A DNA stretch of 5,542 nucleotides, from assembly GCA_001785805.1 (NCBI GenBank), contig MFUU01000021.1, forward strand, positions 1 through 5,542, given 5' to 3'. Made by a program: the position numbers and the translations under genes. This stretch comes from Candidatus Nomurabacteria bacterium RIFCSPLOWO2_01_FULL_39_17. GTDB lineage: Bacteria > Patescibacteriota > Minisyncoccia > Phycocordibacterales > UBA9973. A model generated the notes under the pieces. That model searched no databases. It had not been told where the DNA came from and saw only the letters and a program-made list of their open reading frames with translations. Of this stretch, positions 1-5,542 are shown piece by piece (the stretch's first letter is position 1; the number at the start of each line of letters is the position of its first letter).

Positions 1-594
1 ATCGTTTATCGCAAGTTTGGTGTCTGGCGCAATGCCATTACAAAAAGCAATATCATTTATATTAACCTTGTAACGTTTGGCGATACTTTGAAGTGTCTGT
101 CCTTTAGTGACGTTAATTTTAACACCAGAAACATCTGGAATGACAAGCACGTCATCTTTCACAAGTTTCTTCTTCATGTTATTCGCCGCTAGAACAGTAT
201 TTTCAGAAACATTCAGCAGTAAAGCTATTTTAGAAATGGAGTCATTCTCTGTTACCGTATAAACAATTATCTCTCCACAAGATGAATCTATGTCGTCCCT
301 CCCGTTGGAAACACCAGTAGAACTAAGGGCATTATTATTAACTATATTCACATTTGAGTTAATATCAATGTCGTTGTCCTTGCTATCTTTGGTTTTGGCT
401 TTCTGACTTTGAAAAATTGATATAGAAGAAACATTGGCTTGTAAAAGCGTCATATTTTGGGAATTTTTATTTTCTTGATTGGAATTTAGAGCGTCTGTAT
501 TGGCAGAAACTTTGCTACCTAAAATTGAAGACAGGAAGCCGGCCATCACCTGAAGAGGCAAAAAAACCGCCCCAGACAAAAGGGAAAATGCCAA
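1..594 (-). CDS. Exported LysM-domain protein, probable N-terminal part of an M23-type cell-wall peptidase (partial)
   Basis: The open frame runs leftward from 657 and leaves the window at 1, so the C-terminus is missing. It begins with a basic stretch (KPKFK, 624-610), then a hydrophobic stretch (IIALFLAFSLLSGAVFLPL) and a plausible signal-peptidase site after KVSA near 505. A short SQNMTLLQA motif and a low-complexity Asn/Ser/Asp linker follow. Two LysM modules come next: about 270-136 (IIVYTVTENDSISKIA to VLVIP) and about 120 to the edge (INVTKGQTLQSIAKRY, then INDIAFCNGI). LysM binds peptidoglycan glycan strands. In Patescibacteria this layout usually precedes an M23 endopeptidase domain, which is inferred here because it would lie outside the window. 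Start 594 (TTG) is the first ordinary start codon in frame, but it removes the basic n-region; ATG 546 is the first ATG. The true start is therefore unresolved. LysM 1 looks divergent, with ENDSIS where EGDTLS is common. Confidence 0.8.
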   Translation of the reverse strand, partial: MAFSLLSGAVFLPLQVMAGFLSSILGSKVSANTDALNSNQENKNSQNMTLLQANVSSISIFQSQKAKTKDSKDNDIDINSNVNIVNNNALSSTGVSNGRDDIDSSCGEIIVYTVTENDSISKIALLLNVSENTVLAANNMKKKLVKDDVLVIPDVSGVKINVTKGQTLQSIAKRYKVNINDIAFCNGIAPDTKLAIND

Positions 595-621
595 AAATAG
601 AGCAATGATTTTAAATTTAGG

Positions 622-671
622 TTTTATAAGACAAACGAATATCGCAAGATTGCCTTTCTAGCCTTATAAAA
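622..671. repeat. 9-bp perfect inverted repeat spanning the 5' end of the LysM open frame
   Basis: TTTTATAAG at 622-630 is the exact reverse complement of CTTATAAAA at 663-671, leaving a 32-base loop. In the leftward transcript the loop would display AGAAAGG (658-652), the only purine-rich Shine-Dalgarno-like run near the start of the LysM frame. The right arm overlaps the stem at 669-688 by three bases, so the two stems compete at their ends. Confidence 0.5.
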
Positions 672-732
672 TATCGATTACGATATTTCGACGTCGTTCG
701 GATGTTGTGTTTATAAGCTTATAACCACACAT
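664..732 (-). other. Short 22-codon frame upstream of, and in phase with, the LysM gene
   Basis: An ATG at 732-730, directly preceded by GAGAGG, opens a frame that begins MCGYKLINTT, contains ERRRNIV and ends at TAA (666-664). It is in the same phase as the LysM frame, separated from it only by TAA-GGC-TAG. It could be a leader peptide, the true N-terminus of the LysM protein broken by two stops, or chance. The Shine-Dalgarno-like run is too close to the ATG to be persuasive. Confidence 0.25.
669..688. repeat. 8-bp hairpin with ATTA loop
   Basis: AAATATCG (669-676) and CGATATTT (681-688) are perfectly complementary around a four-base ATTA loop. A second AATATCG at 638-644 could pair with 681-687 instead, giving an alternative fold. 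No T-run follows on either strand, so it is not an ordinary intrinsic terminator. The palindrome CGACGTCG (689-696) follows directly. Confidence 0.5.
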
Positions 733-734
733 CC
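700..734. repeat. Long imperfect palindrome centred on TTATAAGCTTATAA
   Basis: The two arms, 700-717 and 718-734, are complementary except for one mismatch and one bulged base. The inner 14 bases (711-724) are a perfect palindrome. The outer TTCGAC (687-692) and GTCGAA (741-746) are also complementary and enclose it, so a longer interrupted stem is possible. Neither side is followed by a T-run, which argues against a terminator. It could be an RNA hairpin in the LysM leader or a site for a dimeric DNA-binding protein; the sequence alone does not decide. Confidence 0.55.
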
Positions 735-865
735 TCTCTAGTCGAATCAAGGGTAGAATTACAGGACGACCAATAAGTACTGCAAACAAAGGTTCTCACG
801 ATGGTTACTATCGGGTCGGCAAGTTAGTCAATATCTCTCATTCTTCTGTTCAGGACTATTAGAAT

Positions 866-894
866 AGGGTAGCCGAAAATAGGGCAAAAGTCAA
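866..894 (-). promoter_or_regulatory. Candidate leftward sigma70-type promoter for the LysM gene
   Basis: Read leftward, TTGACT (894-889, five of six consensus bases) is followed after exactly 17 bp by TACCCT (871-866), which keeps the three most conserved -10 positions (T1, A2, T6). Transcription would begin near 859 and leave a leader of roughly 200 bases or more before the LysM frame. The weak -10 makes this tentative. Confidence 0.4.
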
Positions 895-915
895 TCGGAG
901 GGTGGAAAACTAAAT

Positions 916-944
916 TTGACAAATTAATTTAAATAGTATATAAT
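916..944 (+). promoter_or_regulatory. Consensus sigma70-type promoter driving the rightward two-gene unit
   Basis: TTGACA (916-921) and TATAAT (939-944) are both perfect consensus hexamers at the optimal 17-bp spacing, in an AT-rich setting. The start of transcription is expected near 951, giving a leader of about 60 bases to the ATG at 1013. No operator-like repeat overlaps it, so strong constitutive expression is the simplest reading. Confidence 0.85.
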
Positions 945-965
945 AGTAAGGATCTAGGGTAAAAT

Positions 966-995
966 TTAGCATATAAAAGACAAAGATTATATAAT
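966..995 (+). promoter_or_regulatory. Possible second, start-proximal promoter
   Basis: TATAAT (990-995) sits within TATATAAT, the same octamer that forms the -10 of the upstream promoter. TTAGCA (966-971, four of six consensus bases) lies 18 bp upstream. Use of this site would start RNA near 1002, only about ten bases before the ATG. In such AT-rich DNA a chance match is possible. Confidence 0.3.
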
Positions 996-1012
996 GTTAT
1001 TGCTATAAAACT

Positions 1013-2461
1013 ATGCCAGAGCCGAATCCAGGTCAAAATCTAAAAGTTTCAAACCTCATAAGCGGTAAACCAGTACCCGTTGTTGAAACGGGAGGAGAAA
1101 AACCAAAAGAACGTTTGCCAGATAATCGTATGGGGGAACTTCTGGTGAGAAAATACCAACTAGAAGATAAGATAAGAGATTATAGATTAGTTTATACAGA
1201 AGAGGTGGAAGGTTCTGGTGGAGAGTTAGATAAATTATTAACGGAACTAGTGGATGTGGAAGAAGAAATAAAAAAAATTGACGAAGACGAAAGGGCAAAA
1301 ATCGCTGAATTAGAAACAAGATTAAAAGCAGACGGCTATAATCTGGATAATCTAGAGGAGATGCCGGATGAACAACTCTCTGCGCTATGGAATTTAAATA
1401 GCAGTGAAATGAGAAATTTTGAGGCGAACGGAACGGGTATACGATGGTTTTTTAATCTTAATGGAAAAATAAGCCATATTCGAGAACAAAGAAAAAAAGA
1501 TAAAGCTGAATCGGAAGCTAAAGTAGTTGAACTACGTCTTAAGGAACAAATAAAACTTGCGGAAGTAAAAGCATATGACCCAGAAGACAAGGTGGGTTTA
1601 GATAAACTGTACACGGAATTAAAGGCCATTAGAGAAGAAATAAGAAAAATCACTGGAAAAAAGGAGGGTGCGCGAATGTTACCGGAGATTTCAAAAAATG
1701 AAAATAGGGTGGGTAAAAAACCTTTGGCTGCTACCGTTGAGGAACCCGCTATAGATATCGACGGAGTCACGAAGGAATCTCCATCGCCTTTTGCTGTCAG
1801 AATTGAAAAAAAAGAAGAGCATCCCGCTTTTGCTAAGTTCAAAGCAGAGTTGGCGTATGGGGGCATAACACTGGGCGACATAGATAAATTGGAAGATTTG
1901 AATTTTGAGCAACTAAAAAGGCTCGCATTCTGGGCAGAAATATTGGTTAGAGATTTGAAGAGGGATATTGACCCGCAAAATTCAGAGATGGTTAAGTTTT
2001 TGGAAACTGAAATGCCAAAGATTGCGGAACTACTCGAGGTTAAGGGTGTAGAAGAAAACAAACGACTTGCTAAAGAAGATTATGCAAAACTACGAACAGA
2101 GCTTGCAGATATGGGAATTTCTCTAGAGATGTGGGATCTCTTGGACCTAGCCAAACTTCTCGGCGCAAGGGATGTGCTAAAAGCATGGCTACAAAAATTC
2201 CCCGGCAACGAAGAGTTGCAAAGATATTTAGACGGGGTAGGCCGCCAGTTACGAGAAAGATATCCGGAGGTTGGGAACCAGACAATTATTGCTCGAGCGC
2301 CTGAAGAATTAAAAAATCTAAAACCAAAAGACGAGAAAGGGGGGCTTACGCCTGAGGAAGAAAAAACTTTGAAAACGCTCCTCCAGACCATAGAAAGAGC
2401 AAAAAAAAGATTAGCGGAATTGGACGAGATGGAGGCACGGCTTCCTAAAACCATGAAGTAA
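1013..2461 (+). CDS. Hypothetical helical repeat protein (first gene of the unit)
   Basis: I do not recognise a family. The 482-residue product is highly charged (Lys/Glu-rich) and predicted mostly helical with coiled-coil stretches (about 40-105, 150-215, 445-475). I see no signal peptide, membrane helix, cysteine pair or catalytic motif. The N-terminal 35 residues and residues 215-265 look disordered and Pro/Glu/Lys-rich, dividing the protein into blocks. A module of about 75 residues recurs three times, starting near residues 97, 273 and 357. Each copy opens with an amphipathic helix ending G-(Y/I)-(N/T/S)-L. A second element (LDKLLTELVDVEEEIKKI, 72-89) recurs at 196-213. ATG 1013 is the only ATG after the in-frame stop at 992-994, and no Shine-Dalgarno sequence precedes it. 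A consensus promoter lies upstream and the next gene follows after 29 bp. A structural or adaptor role is the most I would infer. Confidence 0.9.
   Translation: MPEPNPGQNLKVSNLISGKPVPVVETGGEKPKERLPDNRMGELLVRKYQLEDKIRDYRLVYTEEVEGSGGELDKLLTELVDVEEEIKKIDEDERAKIAELETRLKADGYNLDNLEEMPDEQLSALWNLNSSEMRNFEANGTGIRWFFNLNGKISHIREQRKKDKAESEAKVVELRLKEQIKLAEVKAYDPEDKVGLDKLYTELKAIREEIRKITGKKEGARMLPEISKNENRVGKKPLAATVEEPAIDIDGVTKESPSPFAVRIEKKEEHPAFAKFKAELAYGGITLGDIDKLEDLNFEQLKRLAFWAEILVRDLKRDIDPQNSEMVKFLETEMPKIAELLEVKGVEENKRLAKEDYAKLRTELADMGISLEMWDLLDLAKLLGARDVLKAWLQKFPGNEELQRYLDGVGRQLRERYPEVGNQTIIARAPEELKNLKPKDEKGGLTPEEEKTLKTLLQTIERAKKRLAELDEMEARLPKTMK
1223..1651 (+). repeat. Duplicated coiled-coil segment inside the first gene
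   Basis: Residues 72-89 (LDKLLTELVDVEEEIKKI, ending at 1279) and 196-213 (LDKLYTELKAIREEIRKI, from 1598) are identical at 12 of 18 positions, and the rest are mostly conservative. The preceding residues also align loosely (LEDKI with LKEQI; VYTEE with AYDPE). They are separated by the first copy of the helical module. Confidence 0.6.
1301..2143 (+). repeat. Three divergent copies of a helical module inside the first gene
   Basis: The leading helices align without gaps: residues 97-117 (IAELETRLKADGYNLDNLEE), 273-293 (FAKFKAELAYGGITLGDIDK) and 357-377 (YAKLRTELADMGISLEMWDL). Shared positions are aromatic/Ile-Ala-(E/K), Leu/Phe, an acidic or basic pair, Leu, Gly, then Leu three residues on. 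A second helix with Leu/Trp pairs follows in each copy (for example RLAFWAEILVRDL and VLKAWLQKF). The first copy is the most divergent. The three stretches are 1301-1363, 1829-1891 and 2081-2143. Confidence 0.65.
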
Positions 2462-2476
2462 TTTTATCAATAATTT

Positions 2477-2484
2477 TATATAAT
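2477..2484 (+). promoter_or_regulatory. TATATAAT element just before the second gene
   Basis: The octamer TATATAAT ends six bases before the ATG at 2491. If used as a -10 it would place the RNA start at or next to that ATG, giving a leaderless message. No credible -35 lies 16-19 bp upstream, where the end of the first gene sits. It may instead simply be AT-rich spacer. Confidence 0.25.
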
Positions 2485-2490
2485 AAACAT

Positions 2491-5400
2491 ATGGGACCAG
2501 AACAACCACCAGCACCAAGAACACAAGCTGAGATTGACGCCGAAAGAGCCGAAACTAGAAGGCAGCTTGACGAGGCGACAAGGGCGGCAAATGAAATACT
2601 GGCTAAAAGGGCTACGGCTGAAAGTAGCGCAGATAAAGAAACTAGGGCAAAAAGAGGGCCCATGGACAAATTACGAAGACGGTTGTTAGGTGTAGGATTC
2701 GAGGACAGAGAAGAAGAGAGAGAGGGTAGAAAAAAGAAAGAAAAAGATAAAGGGTTCATGAGTAATCTTCGTCGCCGATTATTTGGAATCACAGAAAGCA
2801 AAGCACAAACAGATGCTGAAGATAAAACATGGCAACTAAAGAGAGAGCAAGAACAGATAAAACTTGACAACGACCCCTTAAGAAAATTTATTAGAGAAAC
2901 AATGGGTGAAGATCCTAATAGGTTTCGTCCTGTTTTCCAAACCACAGATATTAACAGTCTAGAAAGAAACCCCGATGGATCCTTGAAGGGAGCTAAAGAT
3001 CTTACATTTAACAATTACCACGACTTTTTATCTTATAGAAGAACTCTGACAGAAGAACAAAAAAGAGAAATGGACCTGGAGTGGGAAAGCCCTATCCAGG
3101 GTTTATGGCAAAGTCCGGAAATTTTTGCAGATAAAGAATTATGGAAAAGATTAAATGATCCCAACGACCCATTTTCCAAGCACAAGGATGAATTCTCGAA
3201 ATTAATAGAAAAAGCAAAAAAGCTAGAACTCTCTGACGATGCAGAAATACCCCTCCAGGAAATCCAAAAACACATCGAACAAGAACAAGAAGAAGTAAAA
3301 GAAGCTGTAAAACAAATTCCTGAACAAGAAAGATCGGGGGTATTAAAAAGCCTTTTGGGCTTCGGATTCAAGGTAGATAAATGGAAAAATAATGCATGGT
3401 CAAAAATTTTTAGTCCTCTTGCTAAAATAAAGAATCAGGATAAATTTTTAGCACGTATGATGAAAGAATTGGGTAGTTCTTTTTCGCGTGACGCAAAGAA
3501 TGACGAAAAAAGGTTTAAAGATTTAATGGAGGGAAAGGGAAGTTGGAAAACAAATCTAATGAGTCCAGCCCTACTCGTGGGTAATATTTATAAATATGGC
3601 CGTCTAATTACAGACGTAACTGGCAAAACTCTTGCTATGCCCTATCGCTACGTAACAATGCTCGGCATGGGCATAAGCAGGTTAGCAGAAGCTGGAAAAG
3701 AAGCACAACTTAAAACAGAGGAAGCGAGTGAAAAAACAAGAATAAAAGATGAAGAAAAAGCAGCAGAAGAAGCTTTCGAATTATATAGAAAAGTTGTAGA
3801 GAAAACTGGAGATTCCAAGAATGTTACATCCGAATCTATTCAAAATGAGTACTTGAGTCAATTACCCAAAGATTTGTTAAGGAGACTTCAAGTGCCATCA
3901 GTAGCAAGTGGTTGGGCTCAAAAAATTATAAAATGGGATATAAGTAAAGCGGTAGAGAAATTAGATAAAAATCTAAAAAAGATAGATGAAAATAAAAAAT
4001 ATTCTGCAAAAGAAAAAACTGAGAAAAAATTACAGCTTTTGAATGGAATACAATGGAAAAATGCTCTGCGAGACTATGATCGACTCATCACAGAAGCAGG
4101 AACAGTGGATGAAATAGCAGTTGCCGCTATTTATGCCAAGGCACTCGGTAGAGGATTGGTTGGCGGAGCATTGGCGGGAACGATAGAAACATCTATCGCA
4201 AGATTGGTTGGAGGATTACACAGCTCAGGAGAGGCACTTTTAGCCGGAGGACCAGAGCAACCTGATACTTCAGAAACAACTCGAGTGGCGCTTGCACGAG
4301 CAGGGGCAATAAGACCAGAAGTAGTTGATATAAACCATGAACCATCTTTGCGACACATACCAGGAGTTGGAGAAAGAATGCAAGTGGAACCTCTATCGCC
4401 AGAAACCCCCGCTCCTGCCGTAGCACCCGGCGCTGTGCAAGAAATTCATGTAGCACATCGTCTGCATCTTGTTAACAGCGATATTGTAAATTCTGACGGA
4501 GCCGAATTACAAACTCATTGGGGAGGTGTAGGAGAGAGTGGTTTGACCGCTAATGGTGAATATACATTTAATATAAACCGCATGCTGAATGCCGAAGCAT
4601 TTAATGGAAATGTTCGTGTGAATATCGGTGAAGAATTGCGATTGGGTCATTTAAAAATGCTTGTCACTTTAGACGATGGACGAGTAATCCCAGTATCAAT
4701 AAATCCCGATGGACAAATAATTATTCCTGACGGCTCTCCCGCGGAATCGGCTTTCACCACAGTAAATGGTCATGCAGTATTCAATGGACGATTTGCTGAA
4801 GTAGCGGTAGATAAAGGGAACAATGATTTTCAAATAGTTTCTACGGTGACAGAAGGCTCGGGTGCCGGCGGACATATTACGCCGCCAGAACAACCCCTAG
4901 CCGGACCCGGACGTCCGACGACCCCTGAACAGCCTGCCGATACTCCTGAACCAATACGACCACCAGCAGAAACTCCACCACGACCCGTTCCAGCAGAACC
5001 TGTAGAAACGCCACGACCAGTACAAACAGAAACCACACCACCACGACCAGCTCCAGAAGATGTGGTAAGACCAAGGGGCAGAATAGAACCTGTTTCCACT
5101 GGACAATCGGGAGTCACTTCTGTGGAGGATTATGTAAATACTCGTTCTGGTATACCAAGGGGTGAAGCATTTTCCGGGGGACGTTCAGGGGTTACTTCCC
5201 CAGAAGATTATTTATATGGTGGGCGTCTTCGCTCTGGAATACCGAGAGGTGAAGCGTTTTCTGGTGGACGATCAGGGGTTAGTGGTTATCCTCCTGACTA
5301 TTATCAACCTGGATATCGTGGAACAAATTATTCTCCTTATGTGAGGCGAGTTTTCGAAGATGTGGGGAATCCATATCATCTTCAAGATGCGACGATAGGA

Positions 5401-5542
5401 CACGTAAGTGCTGCATATGATGCAGTACTTCACGATCTTTTCCCAACTGACACTTATTCAGAATGGAACAGGGTAGCGGCCAGTCGCGCGGCAGACTTCA
5501 TGAGAATACCTCTAGAAGGCACGCCAGCAGAATCTCCTGTAT
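2491..5542 (+). CDS. Very large multi-region hypothetical protein, C-terminally cut by the window
   Basis: The frame is open for 1,017 codons to the window end, so the full protein is longer. I do not recognise a family. In order: a Glu/Arg/Lys-rich helical N-terminus (1-130) with two LRRR(L)(L/F)G motifs at 61-67 and 93-99; a helical region (130-345); a less charged segment (355-405, LMSPALLVGNIYKYGRLITD and on) that may pack or touch membrane; a charged coiled-coil stretch (400-530); a Gly-rich amphipathic stretch (553-577); a probable beta-rich domain (about 650-790, with DDGRVIPVSINPDGQIIIPD); a Pro-rich linker (797-857); a tandem repeat (871-944); and the start of another region containing FEDVGNPYHLQDATIGHV. 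There is no N-terminal signal peptide and no clear membrane helix. ATG 2491 is the first in-frame ATG after a stop at 2446-2448, and no Shine-Dalgarno sequence precedes it. A scaffold or surface role is inference only. Confidence 0.93.
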   Translation, partial: MGPEQPPAPRTQAEIDAERAETRRQLDEATRAANEILAKRATAESSADKETRAKRGPMDKLRRRLLGVGFEDREEEREGRKKKEKDKGFMSNLRRRLFGITESKAQTDAEDKTWQLKREQEQIKLDNDPLRKFIRETMGEDPNRFRPVFQTTDINSLERNPDGSLKGAKDLTFNNYHDFLSYRRTLTEEQKREMDLEWESPIQGLWQSPEIFADKELWKRLNDPNDPFSKHKDEFSKLIEKAKKLELSDDAEIPLQEIQKHIEQEQEEVKEAVKQIPEQERSGVLKSLLGFGFKVDKWKNNAWSKIFSPLAKIKNQDKFLARMMKELGSSFSRDAKNDEKRFKDLMEGKGSWKTNLMSPALLVGNIYKYGRLITDVTGKTLAMPYRYVTMLGMGISRLAEAGKEAQLKTEEASEKTRIKDEEKAAEEAFELYRKVVEKTGDSKNVTSESIQNEYLSQLPKDLLRRLQVPSVASGWAQKIIKWDISKAVEKLDKNLKKIDENKKYSAKEKTEKKLQLLNGIQWKNALRDYDRLITEAGTVDEIAVAAIYAKALGRGLVGGALAGTIETSIARLVGGLHSSGEALLAGGPEQPDTSETTRVALARAGAIRPEVVDINHEPSLRHIPGVGERMQVEPLSPETPAPAVAPGAVQEIHVAHRLHLVNSDIVNSDGAELQTHWGGVGESGLTANGEYTFNINRMLNAEAFNGNVRVNIGEELRLGHLKMLVTLDDGRVIPVSINPDGQIIIPDGSPAESAFTTVNGHAVFNGRFAEVAVDKGNNDFQIVSTVTEGSGAGGHITPPEQPLAGPGRPTTPEQPADTPEPIRPPAETPPRPVPAEPVETPRPVQTETTPPRPAPEDVVRPRGRIEPVSTGQSGVTSVEDYVNTRSGIPRGEAFSGGRSGVTSPEDYLYGGRLRSGIPRGEAFSGGRSGVSGYPPDYYQPGYRGTNYSPYVRRVFEDVGNPYHLQDATIGHVSAAYDAVLHDLFPTDTYSEWNRVAASRAADFMRIPLEGTPAESPV
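4879..5061 (+). other. Proline-rich linker in the second gene
   Basis: Residues 797-857 contain 22 prolines in 61 positions, mixed with Glu, Thr, Arg and Ala in motifs such as PAETPPRPVPAEP. Such stretches are extended and disordered and commonly act as spacers between folded domains or as wall-spanning stalks. Here it separates the beta-rich domain from the tandem repeat. It also produces Gly/Val-rich open frames on the opposite strand, which I regard as shadows. Confidence 0.85.
5143..5280 (+). repeat. Tandem 29-residue repeat in the second gene
   Basis: The 17-residue core RSGIPRGEAFSGGRSGV occurs at 5143-5193 and again at 5230-5280, one period of 87 bases apart. The two copies differ at eight codons and every difference is silent. 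The connecting SGVTSPEDY also has a partial earlier copy (SGVTSVEDY, from 5107) and a decayed later one (SGVSGYPPDYY). The unit is rich in Gly, Ser and Arg and looks flexible or self-associating. Confidence 0.9.

Larger units (their letters stand above)
658..1012. other. Divergent intergenic region with inverted repeats and promoters both ways
   Basis: This stretch of about 355 bases separates the leftward LysM gene from the rightward two-gene unit. All leftward frames carry frequent stops, and I see no convincing protein in either direction beyond a 22-codon frame at 732-664. It holds several inverted repeats (listed separately), a candidate leftward promoter and a strong rightward promoter. 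I compared it by eye with tRNA, 5S, tmRNA, RNase P and SRP RNA hallmarks and recognised none. Most of 660-860 would be leader RNA of the LysM gene if the leftward promoter is real. Confidence 0.7.

Noticed and set aside
700..734. Intrinsic terminator at the long palindrome
   Set aside because: Neither strand has a T-run after the stem, and its position upstream of both divergent genes does not suit a terminator.
661..900. A tRNA, rRNA fragment, tmRNA, RNase P or SRP RNA in the divergent region
   Set aside because: I looked for T-loop, GNRA-type core and conserved rRNA stretches by eye and found no convincing match; a covariance-model search would settle it.
1056..3371. Long leftward open frames opposite the two rightward genes (up to 241 codons)
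   Set aside because: Their products are Ser/Phe/Leu-rich low-complexity sequences expected from the reverse complement of Lys/Glu-rich genes, and they overlap strong rightward coding with its own promoter.
643..4206. Shared 12-mer ATCGCAAGATTG near 643 and near 4195
   Set aside because: The flanks do not match and the second copy is inside coding sequence in an unrelated context; most likely chance.
4830..5117. Gly/Val/Trp-rich leftward open frames opposite the Pro-rich linker
   Set aside because: Three frames overlap one another and are the mirror image of the proline-rich coding sequence; the silent-only differences in the nearby repeat show that the rightward frame is the real one.
5162..5344. 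A 60-codon rightward frame inside the tandem repeat region
   Set aside because: It lies wholly within the large second gene in another phase, and the repeat copies are conserved in the second gene's phase.
1013..5542. Alternative code with UGA read as glycine, as in some Patescibacteria
   Set aside because: There is no in-frame TGA in about 1,500 codons of the two genes and glycine is encoded by ordinary GGN codons, so code 11 is sufficient.

Overview
The window looks like a piece of a Candidate Phyla Radiation (Patescibacteria, probably Parcubacteria-type) genome. The main clue is the leftward gene at the left edge. It has an export signal, the short motif SQNMTLLQA, a low-complexity Asn/Ser/Asp linker and two LysM domains joined by an IPDVSGV-like linker. 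I associate that layout with the LysM/M23 cell-wall proteins common in this group. Base composition is AT-rich, the standard bacterial code fits, and the two rightward genes match no family I know, which also suits such a genome. The lineage call is from memory of the family, not from a search.

Layout. Positions 1 to about 594 (open to 657) hold the 5' part of the leftward LysM protein; its C-terminus lies outside the window. Positions 658-1012 are a divergent intergenic region. It is rich in inverted repeats, has a possible leftward promoter near 866-894 and a consensus rightward sigma70-type promoter at 916-944 (TTGACA, 17 bp, TATAAT). A rightward two-gene unit follows. Gene 1 (1013-2461, 482 aa) is a charged, soluble, helical protein built on a repeated helical module. 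After 29 bp, gene 2 (from 2491, open for 1,017 codons to the window end) encodes a large multi-region protein: basic helical N-terminus, long helical middle, beta-rich segment, Pro-rich linker, a tandem repeat, and the start of another C-terminal region.

How the parts may work together. Genes 1 and 2 are co-oriented and closely spaced, with no visible terminator between them, so they are probably co-transcribed. Neither has a recognisable signal peptide or a clear membrane helix. Their products may be partners in a helical or scaffold-like assembly, but nothing in the sequence fixes a biochemical function. The LysM gene points the other way and probably has its own control. Its start is unclear: in-frame stop codons lie just upstream of the open frame, no ordinary start codon precedes the basic part of the signal sequence, and the preceding 200 bases can form competing stems.

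I saw no tRNA, rRNA, CRISPR array, insertion sequence or integrase.
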